DNA of 47,265 nucleotides from Dehalococcoidia bacterium (GTDB lineage Bacteria; Chloroflexota; Dehalococcoidia; GIF9; AB-539-J10). Positions 34,539 through 43,053 of the stretch are shown piece by piece (the stretch's first letter is position 1; each line of letters starts with the position of its first letter). The notes beneath the pieces were generated by a model. The model was not told where the DNA came from. It saw nothing but the letters and a program-made list of their open reading frames with translations, and did no database searches. A program made the translations under genes and the position numbers. The stretch lies in assembly GCA_016930935.1 (NCBI GenBank), contig JAFGFT010000049.1, positions 66,184 to 113,448 on the forward strand. Direction: 5' to 3'.

Positions 34539-34638
34539 GGGAAGAGTATACCCTGCCTAATTGGATTGTTCCTGTTGCGCAGCACGAGCCTCACTGTTGT
34601 GCCTCTGTTGTTCGTAGCATTCCTCTTCTGCACGTTCC

Positions 34639-34647
34639 TGCTACAAT
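34639..34647 (+). promoter_or_regulatory. Extended -10 element (TGCTACAAT) of MFS gene 1
   Basis: TG-C-TACAAT fits the extended -10 consensus TGnTATAAT and lies 32 nt before GTG 34680. The same element occurs before all six MFS paralogs. No good -35 box was found at 17 nt, as is common for extended -10 promoters. Confidence 0.7.
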
Positions 34648-34679
34648 AGCTCGCTGTCTATCTGCGGCAAGGTTCAACG

Positions 34680-35948
34680 GTGAGTGAAGTGACGGGTCAA
34701 CGGAACGGGCGCATCTTCTACGGCTACTACCTGGTGGCCGCAACGTTTGTGTTCATGCTCATCTGCATCGGCTGCGGCTCGTATGCTTTCAGCCTTTTCG
34801 TGAGGCCACTCGAGGCCGCATTCGGGTGGGGTCGGGGGCAGGTGATGCTCGGCTTCACTATCTTCTTCATAACCATGGGCGTTACGTCGCCAATGGTGGG
34901 CAGACTGGTGGACCGCTACGGTGCGCGCACGGTGATACCGCTTGGTGCAGCCGTGATGGGAGCGGGCTTTGTCCTGGTCAGCCAGATGAGCCAGCTTTAC
35001 CTTTTCTACATCGGGTATGTGCTCATCGGCGCCGGCGCCTCAGGCATGGGACAGGTGCCCTCAAGCGCCATCATCTCCAACTGGTTCAAGAAGAAGCGCG
35101 GCACGGCCATCGGCTTCATGGCCGCCGGAATCGGTGGGGGTGGATTCGTTATGGCGCCGGTTGTCGGCTACCTCATAACGGAGTTCGGCTGGCGAACGGC
35201 GTACTTCTCCATGGCCGTTATCATCTGGGTGGTCAGCATTCCACTTGCGTTGCTGGTGGTTCGCACGAAGCCATCGGAGATGGGACTCTATCCCGATGGC
35301 GCAAGCAGACCTCTCGACGCAGTGCCGGGAACGCCCGTCGTGGCGGACGCTCCCAGCTTCACGCTGAAGCAGGCGATGCACACACCTACATTCTGGCTCA
35401 TAGTCCTGTCGTTCCTGTTTGGCTGTTTCAGCAGTATGGGTCTGACGCAGGGTCCGGTTCCGTTCTTTGAAGATATCGGCTATCCCACGCAGACGGTTGC
35501 AGCCGCCCTCGGTGTGATGGGCGTCGCAAGCGCGATTGGAAAAGTACTGTTTGGATGGTTGTGTGACCGTATGCAACCGAAACACGCGTGGGCAATCGGC
35601 CAGGCACTGCAGGCGGCGGCCGCCCTGGTACTGTTGCAGGTTGGCGTTGGCTCATTGCCGGGGCTCATCTGGGTCTGGGCGGTGTTTCTGGGACTCGGAG
35701 TGGGAGCATGGCTACCGACGCTCTCCATGCTGGGCAGCACCAACTTCGGCCTCCTTGCCTATGGCGCTATCTTCGGCGCGCTCAACCTGGCGCAGAGCAC
35801 AGGCACGGCAACAGGTCCATTCTTTGCGGGGCTGATGTATGATGCCACCGGCACGTACCACTGGGTCTTCGTGACGTTTGCCCTGTTATACCTGGTGGGC
35901 ATTCCTGCGATTCTGCTGGTGAAGCGTCCGAAGCCGCTATCGGACTAG
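34680..35948 (+). CDS. MFS transporter, oxalate/formate antiporter-monocarboxylate type, paralog 1
   Basis: This 422-aa, 12-helix major facilitator is the first of six tandem paralogs. It begins with the family opening FYGYYLVAATFVF. Loop 2-3 carries GRLVDRYGAR, with the MFS motif-A Asp-Arg and Gly-Arg. RTKPSEMGLYPDG marks the end of helix 6, and GWLCDRMQPKHA is the repeat of motif A in loop 8-9. The sequence is closest to the OFA and MCT-like groups, which move small organic acids by antiport or proton symport. Start is GTG 34680; no strong Shine-Dalgarno site is seen. The central loop (about 205-230) is the most variable part. Confidence 0.88.
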   Translation: MSEVTGQRNGRIFYGYYLVAATFVFMLICIGCGSYAFSLFVRPLEAAFGWGRGQVMLGFTIFFITMGVTSPMVGRLVDRYGARTVIPLGAAVMGAGFVLVSQMSQLYLFYIGYVLIGAGASGMGQVPSSAIISNWFKKKRGTAIGFMAAGIGGGGFVMAPVVGYLITEFGWRTAYFSMAVIIWVVSIPLALLVVRTKPSEMGLYPDGASRPLDAVPGTPVVADAPSFTLKQAMHTPTFWLIVLSFLFGCFSSMGLTQGPVPFFEDIGYPTQTVAAALGVMGVASAIGKVLFGWLCDRMQPKHAWAIGQALQAAAALVLLQVGVGSLPGLIWVWAVFLGLGVGAWLPTLSMLGSTNFGLLAYGAIFGALNLAQSTGTATGPFFAGLMYDATGTYHWVFVTFALLYLVGIPAILLVKRPKPLSD

Positions 35949-36054
35949 CCTTCCGCCCGTACTTCGGTGAGCATACGGTCGCCCGCAGGGAACATGTCCG
36001 TCCCGCACGCATCTGCTACTGAACTGCCTCACTTCGATGTTCCTTCTTCACCAA

Positions 36055-36063
36055 TGCTACAAT
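36055..36063 (+). promoter_or_regulatory. Extended -10 element (TGCTACAAT) of MFS gene 2
   Basis: Identical 9-mer to that before gene 1, 28 nt before ATG 36092. It also shows that an upstream in-frame ATG at 36062, which overlaps this element, is not the start. Confidence 0.7.
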
Positions 36064-36091
36064 GTGCGGTCACATCCCGGGAAGGCACATC

Positions 36092-37375
36092 ATGAGCAGC
36101 GAATCAATGGGTCAACGGAAGAGTCGGCGTCCCTTCTATGGCTATCACCTTGTAGCCATCACTTTCATCTTCATGCTGCTTTCGTATGGCTCCGGCTCGT
36201 TCGTGTTCAGTCTGTTCGTGCATCCGCTCCAATCCACCTTTGGCTGGGGGCGTGGTCAGGTCATGGTCGGCTTCACCATCTTCTTTGCCGTGCAGGGGCT
36301 CGTATCGCCTTTTGTGGGCCGACTGGTGGACCGACACGGCTCCCGCCGTGTGATTCCCCTCGGTGCCCTGGCGATGGGACTGGGCTTCGTGCTCGTGAGT
36401 CGCACGGGCGACCTGCTCCAGTTCTATGTCAGCTACGTCATTATCGGAGCCGGCTCCGCAGGCATGGGAATCGTACCCTGCAGTGCTGTGGTGTCCAACT
36501 GGTTCAGACGGAAGAGAGGGGTCGCCGTGGGAGTGATGGCCTCAGGCATGGGTGCGGGAGGATTTGTCATGGCTCCTGTCGTGGCGCATTTTCTCGAGAG
36601 CTATGACTGGCGCACCGCGTATTTCGCGATGGCCGTAATCGTATGTGCCGTGACAATTCCGCTTGCCCTCGCACTCATTCGGACGCGACCCTCTGACATG
36701 GGACTCTATCCTGACGGCGACTCCATTGCCCCGGACGAGGCGCAGGCTTCTTTGTGGGCAGGCATGGACAGAGAGGGACTCTCGCTTCGGCAGTCAGCGA
36801 GAACGGTAGCCATCTACCTCATTGGCATCTCCTTTTTCGTCAGTGGTTTCAGCAACACGGGTGCTCTGCACGCGCCGGTGCCGTTCCTCGAGGACATCGG
36901 CTTTCCCACAGCAACTGCGGCACTGGCTCTCGGTACCCTGGGGCTTGGCAGTGCCCTGGGCAAGGTATTCTTCGGCTGGCTCTGTGACCGTATTCCCCCG
37001 AAACGCGCATGCGCCGTTGGCCTGACGCTTCAACTCTGCGGTGTACTCGTGCTGCTGACTATCAGGGCAGACTCCTCACTGGCACTCATCTGGGCCTACG
37101 CACTGCTGCTGGGATTCGGCATTGGGAGCTGGCTGCCGTCCATGTCTACGCTCGTGAGTAAGACCTTCGGCCTTGCTCACTATGGCTCTATATTTGGAGT
37201 CATTGCCTTCTTGGAAAGCACCGGCACGTCGCTGGGGCCTCTATTCGCGGGTCTGATGTTCGACGCGACCGGCACGTACTACCATGCCTTCGTAACATTC
37301 GCAGTTCTGTATGCCGTGGCAATACCTGCCGTGCTGCTGGTGAAGAAACCCAACCTCTCGATGAGTGGAGCCTGA
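36092..37375 (+). CDS. MFS transporter, OFA/monocarboxylate type, paralog 2
   Basis: This 427-aa transporter has the same layout as paralog 1: opening FYGYHLVAITFIF (His for the usual Tyr), GRLVDRHGSR, RTRPSDMGLYPDGD and GWLCDRIPPKRA. It appears to be the most diverged member: the His in the opening, a Gly-Met-Asp-rich central loop (SLWAGMDREGLSLRQSA) and a distinct helix 7 (YLIGISFFVSGFSNTG). This may reflect a different substrate. The N-terminus MSSESMGQRKSR aligns with the other paralogs, supporting ATG 36092. No other gene intervenes; the spacer from paralog 1 is 143 nt. Confidence 0.88.
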   Translation: MSSESMGQRKSRRPFYGYHLVAITFIFMLLSYGSGSFVFSLFVHPLQSTFGWGRGQVMVGFTIFFAVQGLVSPFVGRLVDRHGSRRVIPLGALAMGLGFVLVSRTGDLLQFYVSYVIIGAGSAGMGIVPCSAVVSNWFRRKRGVAVGVMASGMGAGGFVMAPVVAHFLESYDWRTAYFAMAVIVCAVTIPLALALIRTRPSDMGLYPDGDSIAPDEAQASLWAGMDREGLSLRQSARTVAIYLIGISFFVSGFSNTGALHAPVPFLEDIGFPTATAALALGTLGLGSALGKVFFGWLCDRIPPKRACAVGLTLQLCGVLVLLTIRADSSLALIWAYALLLGFGIGSWLPSMSTLVSKTFGLAHYGSIFGVIAFLESTGTSLGPLFAGLMFDATGTYYHAFVTFAVLYAVAIPAVLLVKKPNLSMSGA

Positions 37376-37434
37376 TACTTTGTGAGCGCTCCGTGGCTTG
37401 TGACTGAGCTGTTGGTTCCTTCACGTTTCGTTGC

Positions 37435-37443
37435 TGTTACAAT
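37435..37443 (+). promoter_or_regulatory. Extended -10 element (TGTTACAAT) of MFS gene 3
   Basis: One base differs from the gene 1 element, in the free position between TG and TACAAT. It lies 29 nt before ATG 37473. Confidence 0.65.
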
Positions 37444-37472
37444 GCGCACTTGTGTCCTTGCGACGTAGTCCA

Positions 37473-38732
37473 ATGGATGGTAAAGCAGGATGTCAGCGGA
37501 AAGGCCGCGTCTTCTATGGCTACTACCTGGTGGCTGTCACGTTCGTCTTCATGACCCTGTTCAACGGCGCCGGTGTGTTCGTGTTCAGTCTCTTCGTGCG
37601 CCCCCTGGAGGCCGCACTCGGTTGGGGACGAGCGGAGGTGATGGTTGGGTTCACCATCTTCTATGCGACGATGGGCCTTGCTTCACCAGCCGTTGGCCGG
37701 GTCGTCGACCGGTACGGTGCACGGGTCGTGATTGCGGCGGGCGCACTCGTCATGGGCCTGGGATTTGTGATTGTGAGTCGCATGAGCGACCTGTTCCTCT
37801 TCTACTTCGGCTACATGATTGTCGGGATAGGCGCGGCTGCTCTGGGCCCCGTGCCCTGTAGCACTGTCATCGCCAACTGGTTCAAGCGAAACCGGGGCCT
37901 TGCATTGGGACTCATGGCGGCGGGTGTCGGAGCCGGGGGGATTGTGATGGCCCCATTCACCGGCTATATGCTGTCGCACTACGACTGGCGACTGGCCTAC
38001 CTCTCTCTGGCCGTGGTCCTGGCAGTGGTGGCGATACCCCTTGCGCTGGGTGTCGTACGCACCCGGCCCTCAGACATGGGACTCTATCCCGACGGTGACG
38101 AGTCACCCACAGGGGAAGAGGTCGAAAGCAATCGCGCAACTGACGCGACAGTGAACTTCACGCTCAGACAGGCGTTGAGGACTCGCGCTTTCTGGTTCAT
38201 TTCTCTGGCGTACGCCTGCTACGGTTTCGGCGGCGGAGGCACCCAGCAGGCATCGGTGCCATTCCTGGAAGACGTGGGCTACACGACGGCCGTCGCTGCG
38301 ACGACCCTCGGTATCTACGGAGCAGGGAGCACCATCGCGAAGATCATGTCCGGGCGGCTATGCGACAGGCTGAGGGCCAATCACGTGTTCGCAATCGGAG
38401 CTGCACTGTTGCTGTCGGGCATACTTCTGCTCCTCACAGTACGGGCCAACTCCCCGTTTGCCCTTCTCTGGACGTATGCCGCGCTCCTGGGTTTGGGGGC
38501 CGGTGTGTGGCTTCCCACTCTATCGATGCTTGCGAGTACGCATTTTGGTCTTCGCCATTACGGGGCGGTGCTTGGCGCACTCAACATCTGCATGAGTCTG
38601 GGGTTGTCCTTCGGTCCTCTCTTCGCCGGATTCATGTACGACTCTACGGGCTCCTACGTCTCCTCTTTTTCCATCTTCGCCATACTTCTGTTTCTGGCAA
38701 TTCCCGCAATCCTCCTCGTCAGACAGAAGTGA
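37473..38732 (+). CDS. MFS transporter, OFA/monocarboxylate type, paralog 3
   Basis: This 419-aa, 12-helix transporter has opening FYGYYLVAVTFVF, GRVVDRYGAR, RTRPSDMGLYPDGD and GRLCDRLRANHVFAI. The first residue of the second motif A is Arg-Leu-Cys-Asp rather than Trp-Leu-Cys-Asp. Helix 7 (FWFISLAYACYGFGGGG) is glycine-rich and unlike that of the other copies, which hints at altered specificity. Start ATG 37473 follows the promoter element by 29 nt; the open frame to 37431 would run through the promoter. The spacer from paralog 2 is 97 nt. Confidence 0.88.
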   Translation: MDGKAGCQRKGRVFYGYYLVAVTFVFMTLFNGAGVFVFSLFVRPLEAALGWGRAEVMVGFTIFYATMGLASPAVGRVVDRYGARVVIAAGALVMGLGFVIVSRMSDLFLFYFGYMIVGIGAAALGPVPCSTVIANWFKRNRGLALGLMAAGVGAGGIVMAPFTGYMLSHYDWRLAYLSLAVVLAVVAIPLALGVVRTRPSDMGLYPDGDESPTGEEVESNRATDATVNFTLRQALRTRAFWFISLAYACYGFGGGGTQQASVPFLEDVGYTTAVAATTLGIYGAGSTIAKIMSGRLCDRLRANHVFAIGAALLLSGILLLLTVRANSPFALLWTYAALLGLGAGVWLPTLSMLASTHFGLRHYGAVLGALNICMSLGLSFGPLFAGFMYDSTGSYVSSFSIFAILLFLAIPAILLVRQK

Positions 38733-38782
38733 CTACCTGACCGTCGTCCTTATCACGTGAACTGTAACTCGCTCCAATCGCC

Positions 38783-38791
38783 TGCTACACT
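38783..38791 (+). promoter_or_regulatory. Extended -10 element (TGCTACACT) of MFS gene 4
   Basis: TG-C-TACACT, one change in the hexamer, 28 nt before ATG 38820. Confidence 0.6.
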
Positions 38792-38819
38792 GACGCCTGT
38801 CCGTCAGCGAGGAAACCTC

Positions 38820-40103
38820 ATGACTAACAAGACCGCAAGGCAGCCAAAGCGCCGTGTCTTCTATGGCTACTATCTGGTGGCCGTCGCCTTCCTCTTCATG
38901 GTTCTCTTCAGCGGTTGCGGCGTGTTCGCCTTCAGCCTCTTCGTCAGGCCTCTCGATGTGTCGTTGGGATGGGGGCGGGGTCAGGTGATGGCTGGCTTCA
39001 CCCTGTTCTATCTGATGGTGGGACTTGCCTCGCCAGTGGTTGGTCGGTTCGTGGACCGCTACGGGGCACGTCCGGTTATGCCGGTTGGTGGGGTGTTGAT
39101 GGGCCTCGGGTTCGTCATTGTGAGTCAGATGGACACCCTATACCTCTTCTACTTTGGCTATACGGTGGTTGGGATTGGCGCATCGGCCATGGGATTGGTG
39201 CCGTGCAGTGCCGTAATCTCCAACTGGTTCAAACGGAAACGGGGTACGGCAGTGGGCCTCATGGCAGGCGGAATCGGTGCCGGTGGGGTTGTGATGGCGC
39301 CCTTCGTGGGCTACATGCTGTCGCACTTTGACTGGCGGGCTGCCTATCTAGCCATGGGCGTACTGATAATTGCCGTGACCGTCCCGCTCTCGCTGTGCGT
39401 GATTCGCACCAGGCCGTCGGAGAAGGGACTCTACCCTGACGGCGACAGTGCACCACCGGTGGGTTCGGATGACCCGACCGGCGAAGGCGGAGACAAATCA
39501 GGCTTCACGCTGAAGCAGGCGATGAAGAGCCGGGCCTTCTGGCTCATCGCCGTGGCATTGGCCTTCTCCAACTTCGCCAACATGAGCACGCTCCAGTCAT
39601 CGGCCCCCTTTCTTGAGGATATCGGTTTTCCGACTGCCGTTGCCGCATCGGCAGTCGGGGTGATTGGCCTGGGTAGCGGCACGGGCAAGATACTCTTTGG
39701 TTGGCTCTGCGACAGGATTCAGGCCCATCATGCCTGTGCAATCGGCATCGCACTCCAGCTTTCGGCCGTGCTTCTCCTTCTGTTCACCGTGCATGCTGAT
39801 TCGCCAACGGCGCTCATCTGGGCCTACGCGCTGCTGTTGGGATTGGGCATAGGTGCGTGGTTGCCCACGCTGTCGATGCTGTCCAGCACCAACTTCGGTC
39901 TGCTTTTCTACGGTGCCGTGTTCGGCGCGCTCAATCTGGCACAGAGCATGGGCACTGCAACGGGGCCTCTGTTCTCGGGATTGGTGCATGACGCTGTCGG
40001 GTCATACATGGGCTCCTTCATCGCTGCCGCATTCCTCCTTGCCGTCGCCATCCCTGCGATTCTTATGGTGAAGAAGCCCGTTCGGCCAATGCGAGAACCG
40101 TGA
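38820..40103 (+). CDS. MFS transporter, OFA/monocarboxylate type, paralog 4
   Basis: This 427-aa transporter has opening FYGYYLVAVAFLF, GRFVDRYGAR, RTRPSEKGLYPDGD and GWLCDRIQAHHA. It is closest to paralog 5: both share the loop PPxGSDDPT and helix 7 with ALAFSNFANM or AFAFSNFANM, so these two come from a more recent duplication. ATG 38820 has a GAGGA site upstream and N-terminus MTNKTARQPKRR; the frame is open to 38757 but that part covers the promoter. The spacer from paralog 3 is 87 nt. Confidence 0.88.
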   Translation: MTNKTARQPKRRVFYGYYLVAVAFLFMVLFSGCGVFAFSLFVRPLDVSLGWGRGQVMAGFTLFYLMVGLASPVVGRFVDRYGARPVMPVGGVLMGLGFVIVSQMDTLYLFYFGYTVVGIGASAMGLVPCSAVISNWFKRKRGTAVGLMAGGIGAGGVVMAPFVGYMLSHFDWRAAYLAMGVLIIAVTVPLSLCVIRTRPSEKGLYPDGDSAPPVGSDDPTGEGGDKSGFTLKQAMKSRAFWLIAVALAFSNFANMSTLQSSAPFLEDIGFPTAVAASAVGVIGLGSGTGKILFGWLCDRIQAHHACAIGIALQLSAVLLLLFTVHADSPTALIWAYALLLGLGIGAWLPTLSMLSSTNFGLLFYGAVFGALNLAQSMGTATGPLFSGLVHDAVGSYMGSFIAAAFLLAVAIPAILMVKKPVRPMREP

Positions 40104-40162
40104 CACGTCGCACGCTCCGCACGATGTACGACAGCACTGATGATTTCTCCACCTTCCATTGC

Positions 40163-40171
40163 TGCTACAAT
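40163..40171 (+). promoter_or_regulatory. Extended -10 element (TGCTACAAT) of MFS gene 5
   Basis: Identical to the gene 1 and gene 2 elements, 29 nt before ATG 40201. Confidence 0.7.
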
Positions 40172-40200
40172 GGGCGTTCCTATCGTGGTGACGCAGTCTT

Positions 40201-41472
40201 ATGAGCGGTGAAGTAGCGAGTCAGCGGAAAGGTCGCATATTCTACGGCTACTACCTCGTGGCCGTCACCTTTGTGTTCCTGGTTCTGTTCAACGGTTGCT
40301 GCGTGTCCGTCTTCAGTCTCTTCGTCAAACCACTGGAGGTGTCCCTGGGATGGGGTCGTGGTCAGGTGATGGCCGGGTTCACGTTCTTCTATCTCCTGGT
40401 GGGATTCGCTTCGCCCCTCGTCGGCCGTTTCGTGGACCGCTATGGGGCACGTCCGGTGATACCGGCAGGAGCGGTGATGATGAGCCTCGGGTTTGTTCTC
40501 ATCAGCCAGATGAGCCATCTGTACCTCTTCTATCTTGGCTACGTGATAATCGGGACCGGCGCGGCTGCTATGGGGCCTGTGCCGTGCAGCTACGTCATCT
40601 CAAACTGGTTCAAGCGCAAGCGCGGTATGGCGCTGGGATTCATGGCAGCCGGCATCGGTGCGGGAGGAGTCTTCATGGCTCCCTTCGTCGGCTACATCCT
40701 GTCGCAGTATGACTGGCGGGCTGCGTATTTCTCCATGGCCATTCTGATTGTGGCCGTAACACTACCACTCGCGCTGGGAGTGATTCGAACCAGGCCATCT
40801 GAGATGGGGCTCTATCCTGACGGCGACAGCGCACCACCGCCTGGTTCGGATGACCCGACACGGGATAGCGGTGACAGGGGAGGCTTCACACTGAAGCAGG
40901 CTCTGAGAACGCGTGCCTTCTGGTTCATTGCCATTGCGTTCGCCTTCTCCAACTTCGCCAACATGGGTGCGTTTCAGGCTGCGGCGTCCTATTTCGGGGA
41001 CATCGGCTATCCAATCGCCACCGCTGCGTCCGCCCTCGGAGCGGTCGGGTTCGGCAGCGCGGTGGGCAAGATATTCTTTGGCTGGCTGTGCGATAGAGTG
41101 CGTGCAAACCTTGTCTGCGCGATTGGCATCTCTTTGCAGTTGGCCGGCGTGCTTTTCCTGCTCTCTGTACGCGCGGATTCTTCTCTGTTACTGATATGGG
41201 CCTATGCGCTGTTGCTTGGGTTGGGTGTGGGAGCCTGGCTTCCCACGCTGTCGATGCTAGCCAGCACCAACTTCGGCCTCCTGTTCTATGGAGCCGTGTT
41301 TGGTGCACTCAACATGGCCAACAGCATGGGGACCGCTACAGGGCCCCTGTTCACCGGCATGATGCACGATGCCACGGGGTCATATCTCGGCGCGTTCATC
41401 ACCTCTGCTGTGCTCCTGACTATCGCCATTCCTGCCGTTCTGATGGTGAAGAAACCAGAGCCTCTGCCCTAG
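40201..41472 (+). CDS. MFS transporter, OFA/monocarboxylate type, paralog 5
   Basis: This 423-aa transporter begins MSGEVASQRKGRIFYGYYLV, almost the same as paralog 1 at the N-terminus, but over the rest it is nearest paralog 4 (shared PPPGSDDPTRD loop and NFANMGAFQAAAS). The motifs GRFVDRYGAR, RTRPSEMGLYPDGD and GWLCDRVRANLV are in place. A mosaic of this kind may reflect recombination among neighbouring copies. The spacer from paralog 4 is 97 nt. Confidence 0.88.
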   Translation: MSGEVASQRKGRIFYGYYLVAVTFVFLVLFNGCCVSVFSLFVKPLEVSLGWGRGQVMAGFTFFYLLVGFASPLVGRFVDRYGARPVIPAGAVMMSLGFVLISQMSHLYLFYLGYVIIGTGAAAMGPVPCSYVISNWFKRKRGMALGFMAAGIGAGGVFMAPFVGYILSQYDWRAAYFSMAILIVAVTLPLALGVIRTRPSEMGLYPDGDSAPPPGSDDPTRDSGDRGGFTLKQALRTRAFWFIAIAFAFSNFANMGAFQAAASYFGDIGYPIATAASALGAVGFGSAVGKIFFGWLCDRVRANLVCAIGISLQLAGVLFLLSVRADSSLLLIWAYALLLGLGVGAWLPTLSMLASTNFGLLFYGAVFGALNMANSMGTATGPLFTGMMHDATGSYLGAFITSAVLLTIAIPAVLMVKKPEPLP

Positions 41473-41726
41473 AGGACTTCCTGCGGGCAACTCTTCGTGC
41501 TGCTTGCCGAACTGGTAGACCATGTTTTCACTGCCCGTGGAGACTTTCTTCCGATTTCGAACAGTTGCGTGAAGCCTCTCTGGAACAGGTCGTGCGTCCT
41601 CGTGGGGTTCGCATGGTCGACGAAGAGACCGGTTTGAGAGGTGATCTGAGGCGATAGATAGCGCATCCTGGCAGCAACCCAATGCTGATACACTGGGTTC
41701 TGTCTCTCTCGGAGCGATGTGACAGG
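41473..41726. other. Enlarged spacer between MFS paralogs 5 and 6
   Basis: This spacer is 254 bp whereas the others are 87-143 bp. A plus-strand open stretch here reads DFEQLREASLEQVVRPRGVR and ends at 41657, and the minus strand also reads open, so it may hold a gene remnant. No intact gene is supported. The promoter element of gene 6 lies at its right end. Confidence 0.35.
41686..41694 (+). promoter_or_regulatory. Extended -10 element (TGATACACT) of MFS gene 6
   Basis: TG-A-TACACT, 32 nt before ATG 41727. It is the least perfect of the six copies and shares the TACACT hexamer with gene 4. Confidence 0.55.
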
Positions 41727-43001
41727 ATGAACGAAGTGATGCACACGCATAGAGGCCGCATCTTCTACGGCTACTATCTGCTTGCCGTGACGTTCCTGTT
41801 CCTCGTTCTGTTCAACGGCTCGGGTGTGTTCGCGTTCAGCCTCTTTGTCAGGCCGCTGGAAGCATCACTGGGATGGGGACGAGGCGAGGTGATGGCTGGT
41901 TTCACGGTGTTCTACGCGACCACGGGGTTTGCCTCACCGCTCGCGGGTCGGTTTGTTGACCGCTATGGAGCGCGCCCCGTGATTGCGGTGGGCGCACTGA
42001 TGATGGGCCTCGGCTTCGTCCTGGTGAGCCGTATCAGCAGCCTTCCTCTTTTCTACCTGGGCTACATGATAATCGGGACGGGCGGGGCGGCCATGGGGCC
42101 TGTGCCGTGCAGTGCCGTTATTTCGTACTGGTTCAAGCGGAAGCGCGGTACAGCGTTGGGGCTGATGTCGGCAGGAATCGGTGCCGGCGGAGTGGTCGTG
42201 GCGCCTTTCATCGGTTACATGCTTTCGCACTACGACTGGCGAATGGCGTATCTCTCACTTGGCGTCCTGATAATGGCAATCACCATACCCCTCGCGCTAC
42301 TTCTCATACGTACCCGTCCTTCTGAGAAGGGACTCTACCCGGATGGGGCGAAGGGACCGGTTGGAGTGTCTGAAGATGCCACGCGAAGGGGAGGAGAGAG
42401 GGAAGGCACTACACTGAAGCACGCATTACATACAGGTACCTTCTGGTTTATCGCTATCGCGTTCACCTTGTTTGCTTTTGGCAGTATGGGAGCCCTTCAG
42501 GCATCCGTGCCCTTTCTAGAGGACATAGGGTATCCCACCGCCACCGCTGCCGCGGCACTCGGGGCTATTGGATTCGGTAGCGCCGTCGGCAAGATTCTAT
42601 TCGGGTGGATGTGCGACAAGATGGCTCCGAACCATGCCTTCGCTGTGGGCGCCGCATTCCTGCTGGCGGGCGTACTGATTCTGCTCACGGTTCATGCCGA
42701 CTCTCCGCTCGCAATCATCTGGACCTACGCTCTACTCCTGGGGCTTGGCGCGGGAGCATGGCTCCCTACTCTCTCGATGCTCGCGAGCACGCGTTTTGGT
42801 CTCTTGCACTACGGTGCGGTCTTCGGCGCGCTCAACCTGTGTTTGAGTCTTGGAACGGCCAGCGGACCACTTTTCGCAGGTATGATGTACGACGCTACCG
42901 GCTCGTACTTCGCAGCTTTCACAATCTTCGCGGGATTGCTGGCCCTTGCCATTCCGATTATCTTTATGGTGAGGAAGCCCGCTCACTCGACGAGACTCTA
43001 G
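41727..43001 (+). CDS. MFS transporter, OFA/monocarboxylate type, paralog 6
   Basis: This 424-aa transporter is the last of the array. Opening FYGYYLLAVTFLF, GRFVDRYGAR, RTRPSEKGLYPDG and GWMCDKMAPNHAFAV, where Lys replaces Arg in the second motif A. The helix 11-12 part (FGALNLCLSLGTASGPLFAG) resembles paralog 3. ATG 41727 is preceded by a weak site and gives MNEVMHTHRGRIF; an ATG at 41682 lies upstream of the promoter element and is rejected. It converges with rubrerythrin, 52 nt apart. Confidence 0.88.
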   Translation: MNEVMHTHRGRIFYGYYLLAVTFLFLVLFNGSGVFAFSLFVRPLEASLGWGRGEVMAGFTVFYATTGFASPLAGRFVDRYGARPVIAVGALMMGLGFVLVSRISSLPLFYLGYMIIGTGGAAMGPVPCSAVISYWFKRKRGTALGLMSAGIGAGGVVVAPFIGYMLSHYDWRMAYLSLGVLIMAITIPLALLLIRTRPSEKGLYPDGAKGPVGVSEDATRRGGEREGTTLKHALHTGTFWFIAIAFTLFAFGSMGALQASVPFLEDIGYPTATAAAALGAIGFGSAVGKILFGWMCDKMAPNHAFAVGAAFLLAGVLILLTVHADSPLAIIWTYALLLGLGAGAWLPTLSMLASTRFGLLHYGAVFGALNLCLSLGTASGPLFAGMMYDATGSYFAAFTIFAGLLALAIPIIFMVRKPAHSTRL

Positions 43002-43053
43002 CGGCAGGCTCCCTCACTCACTGTCAGTTAGACTCAGTGCCTGTACTGTGGTG

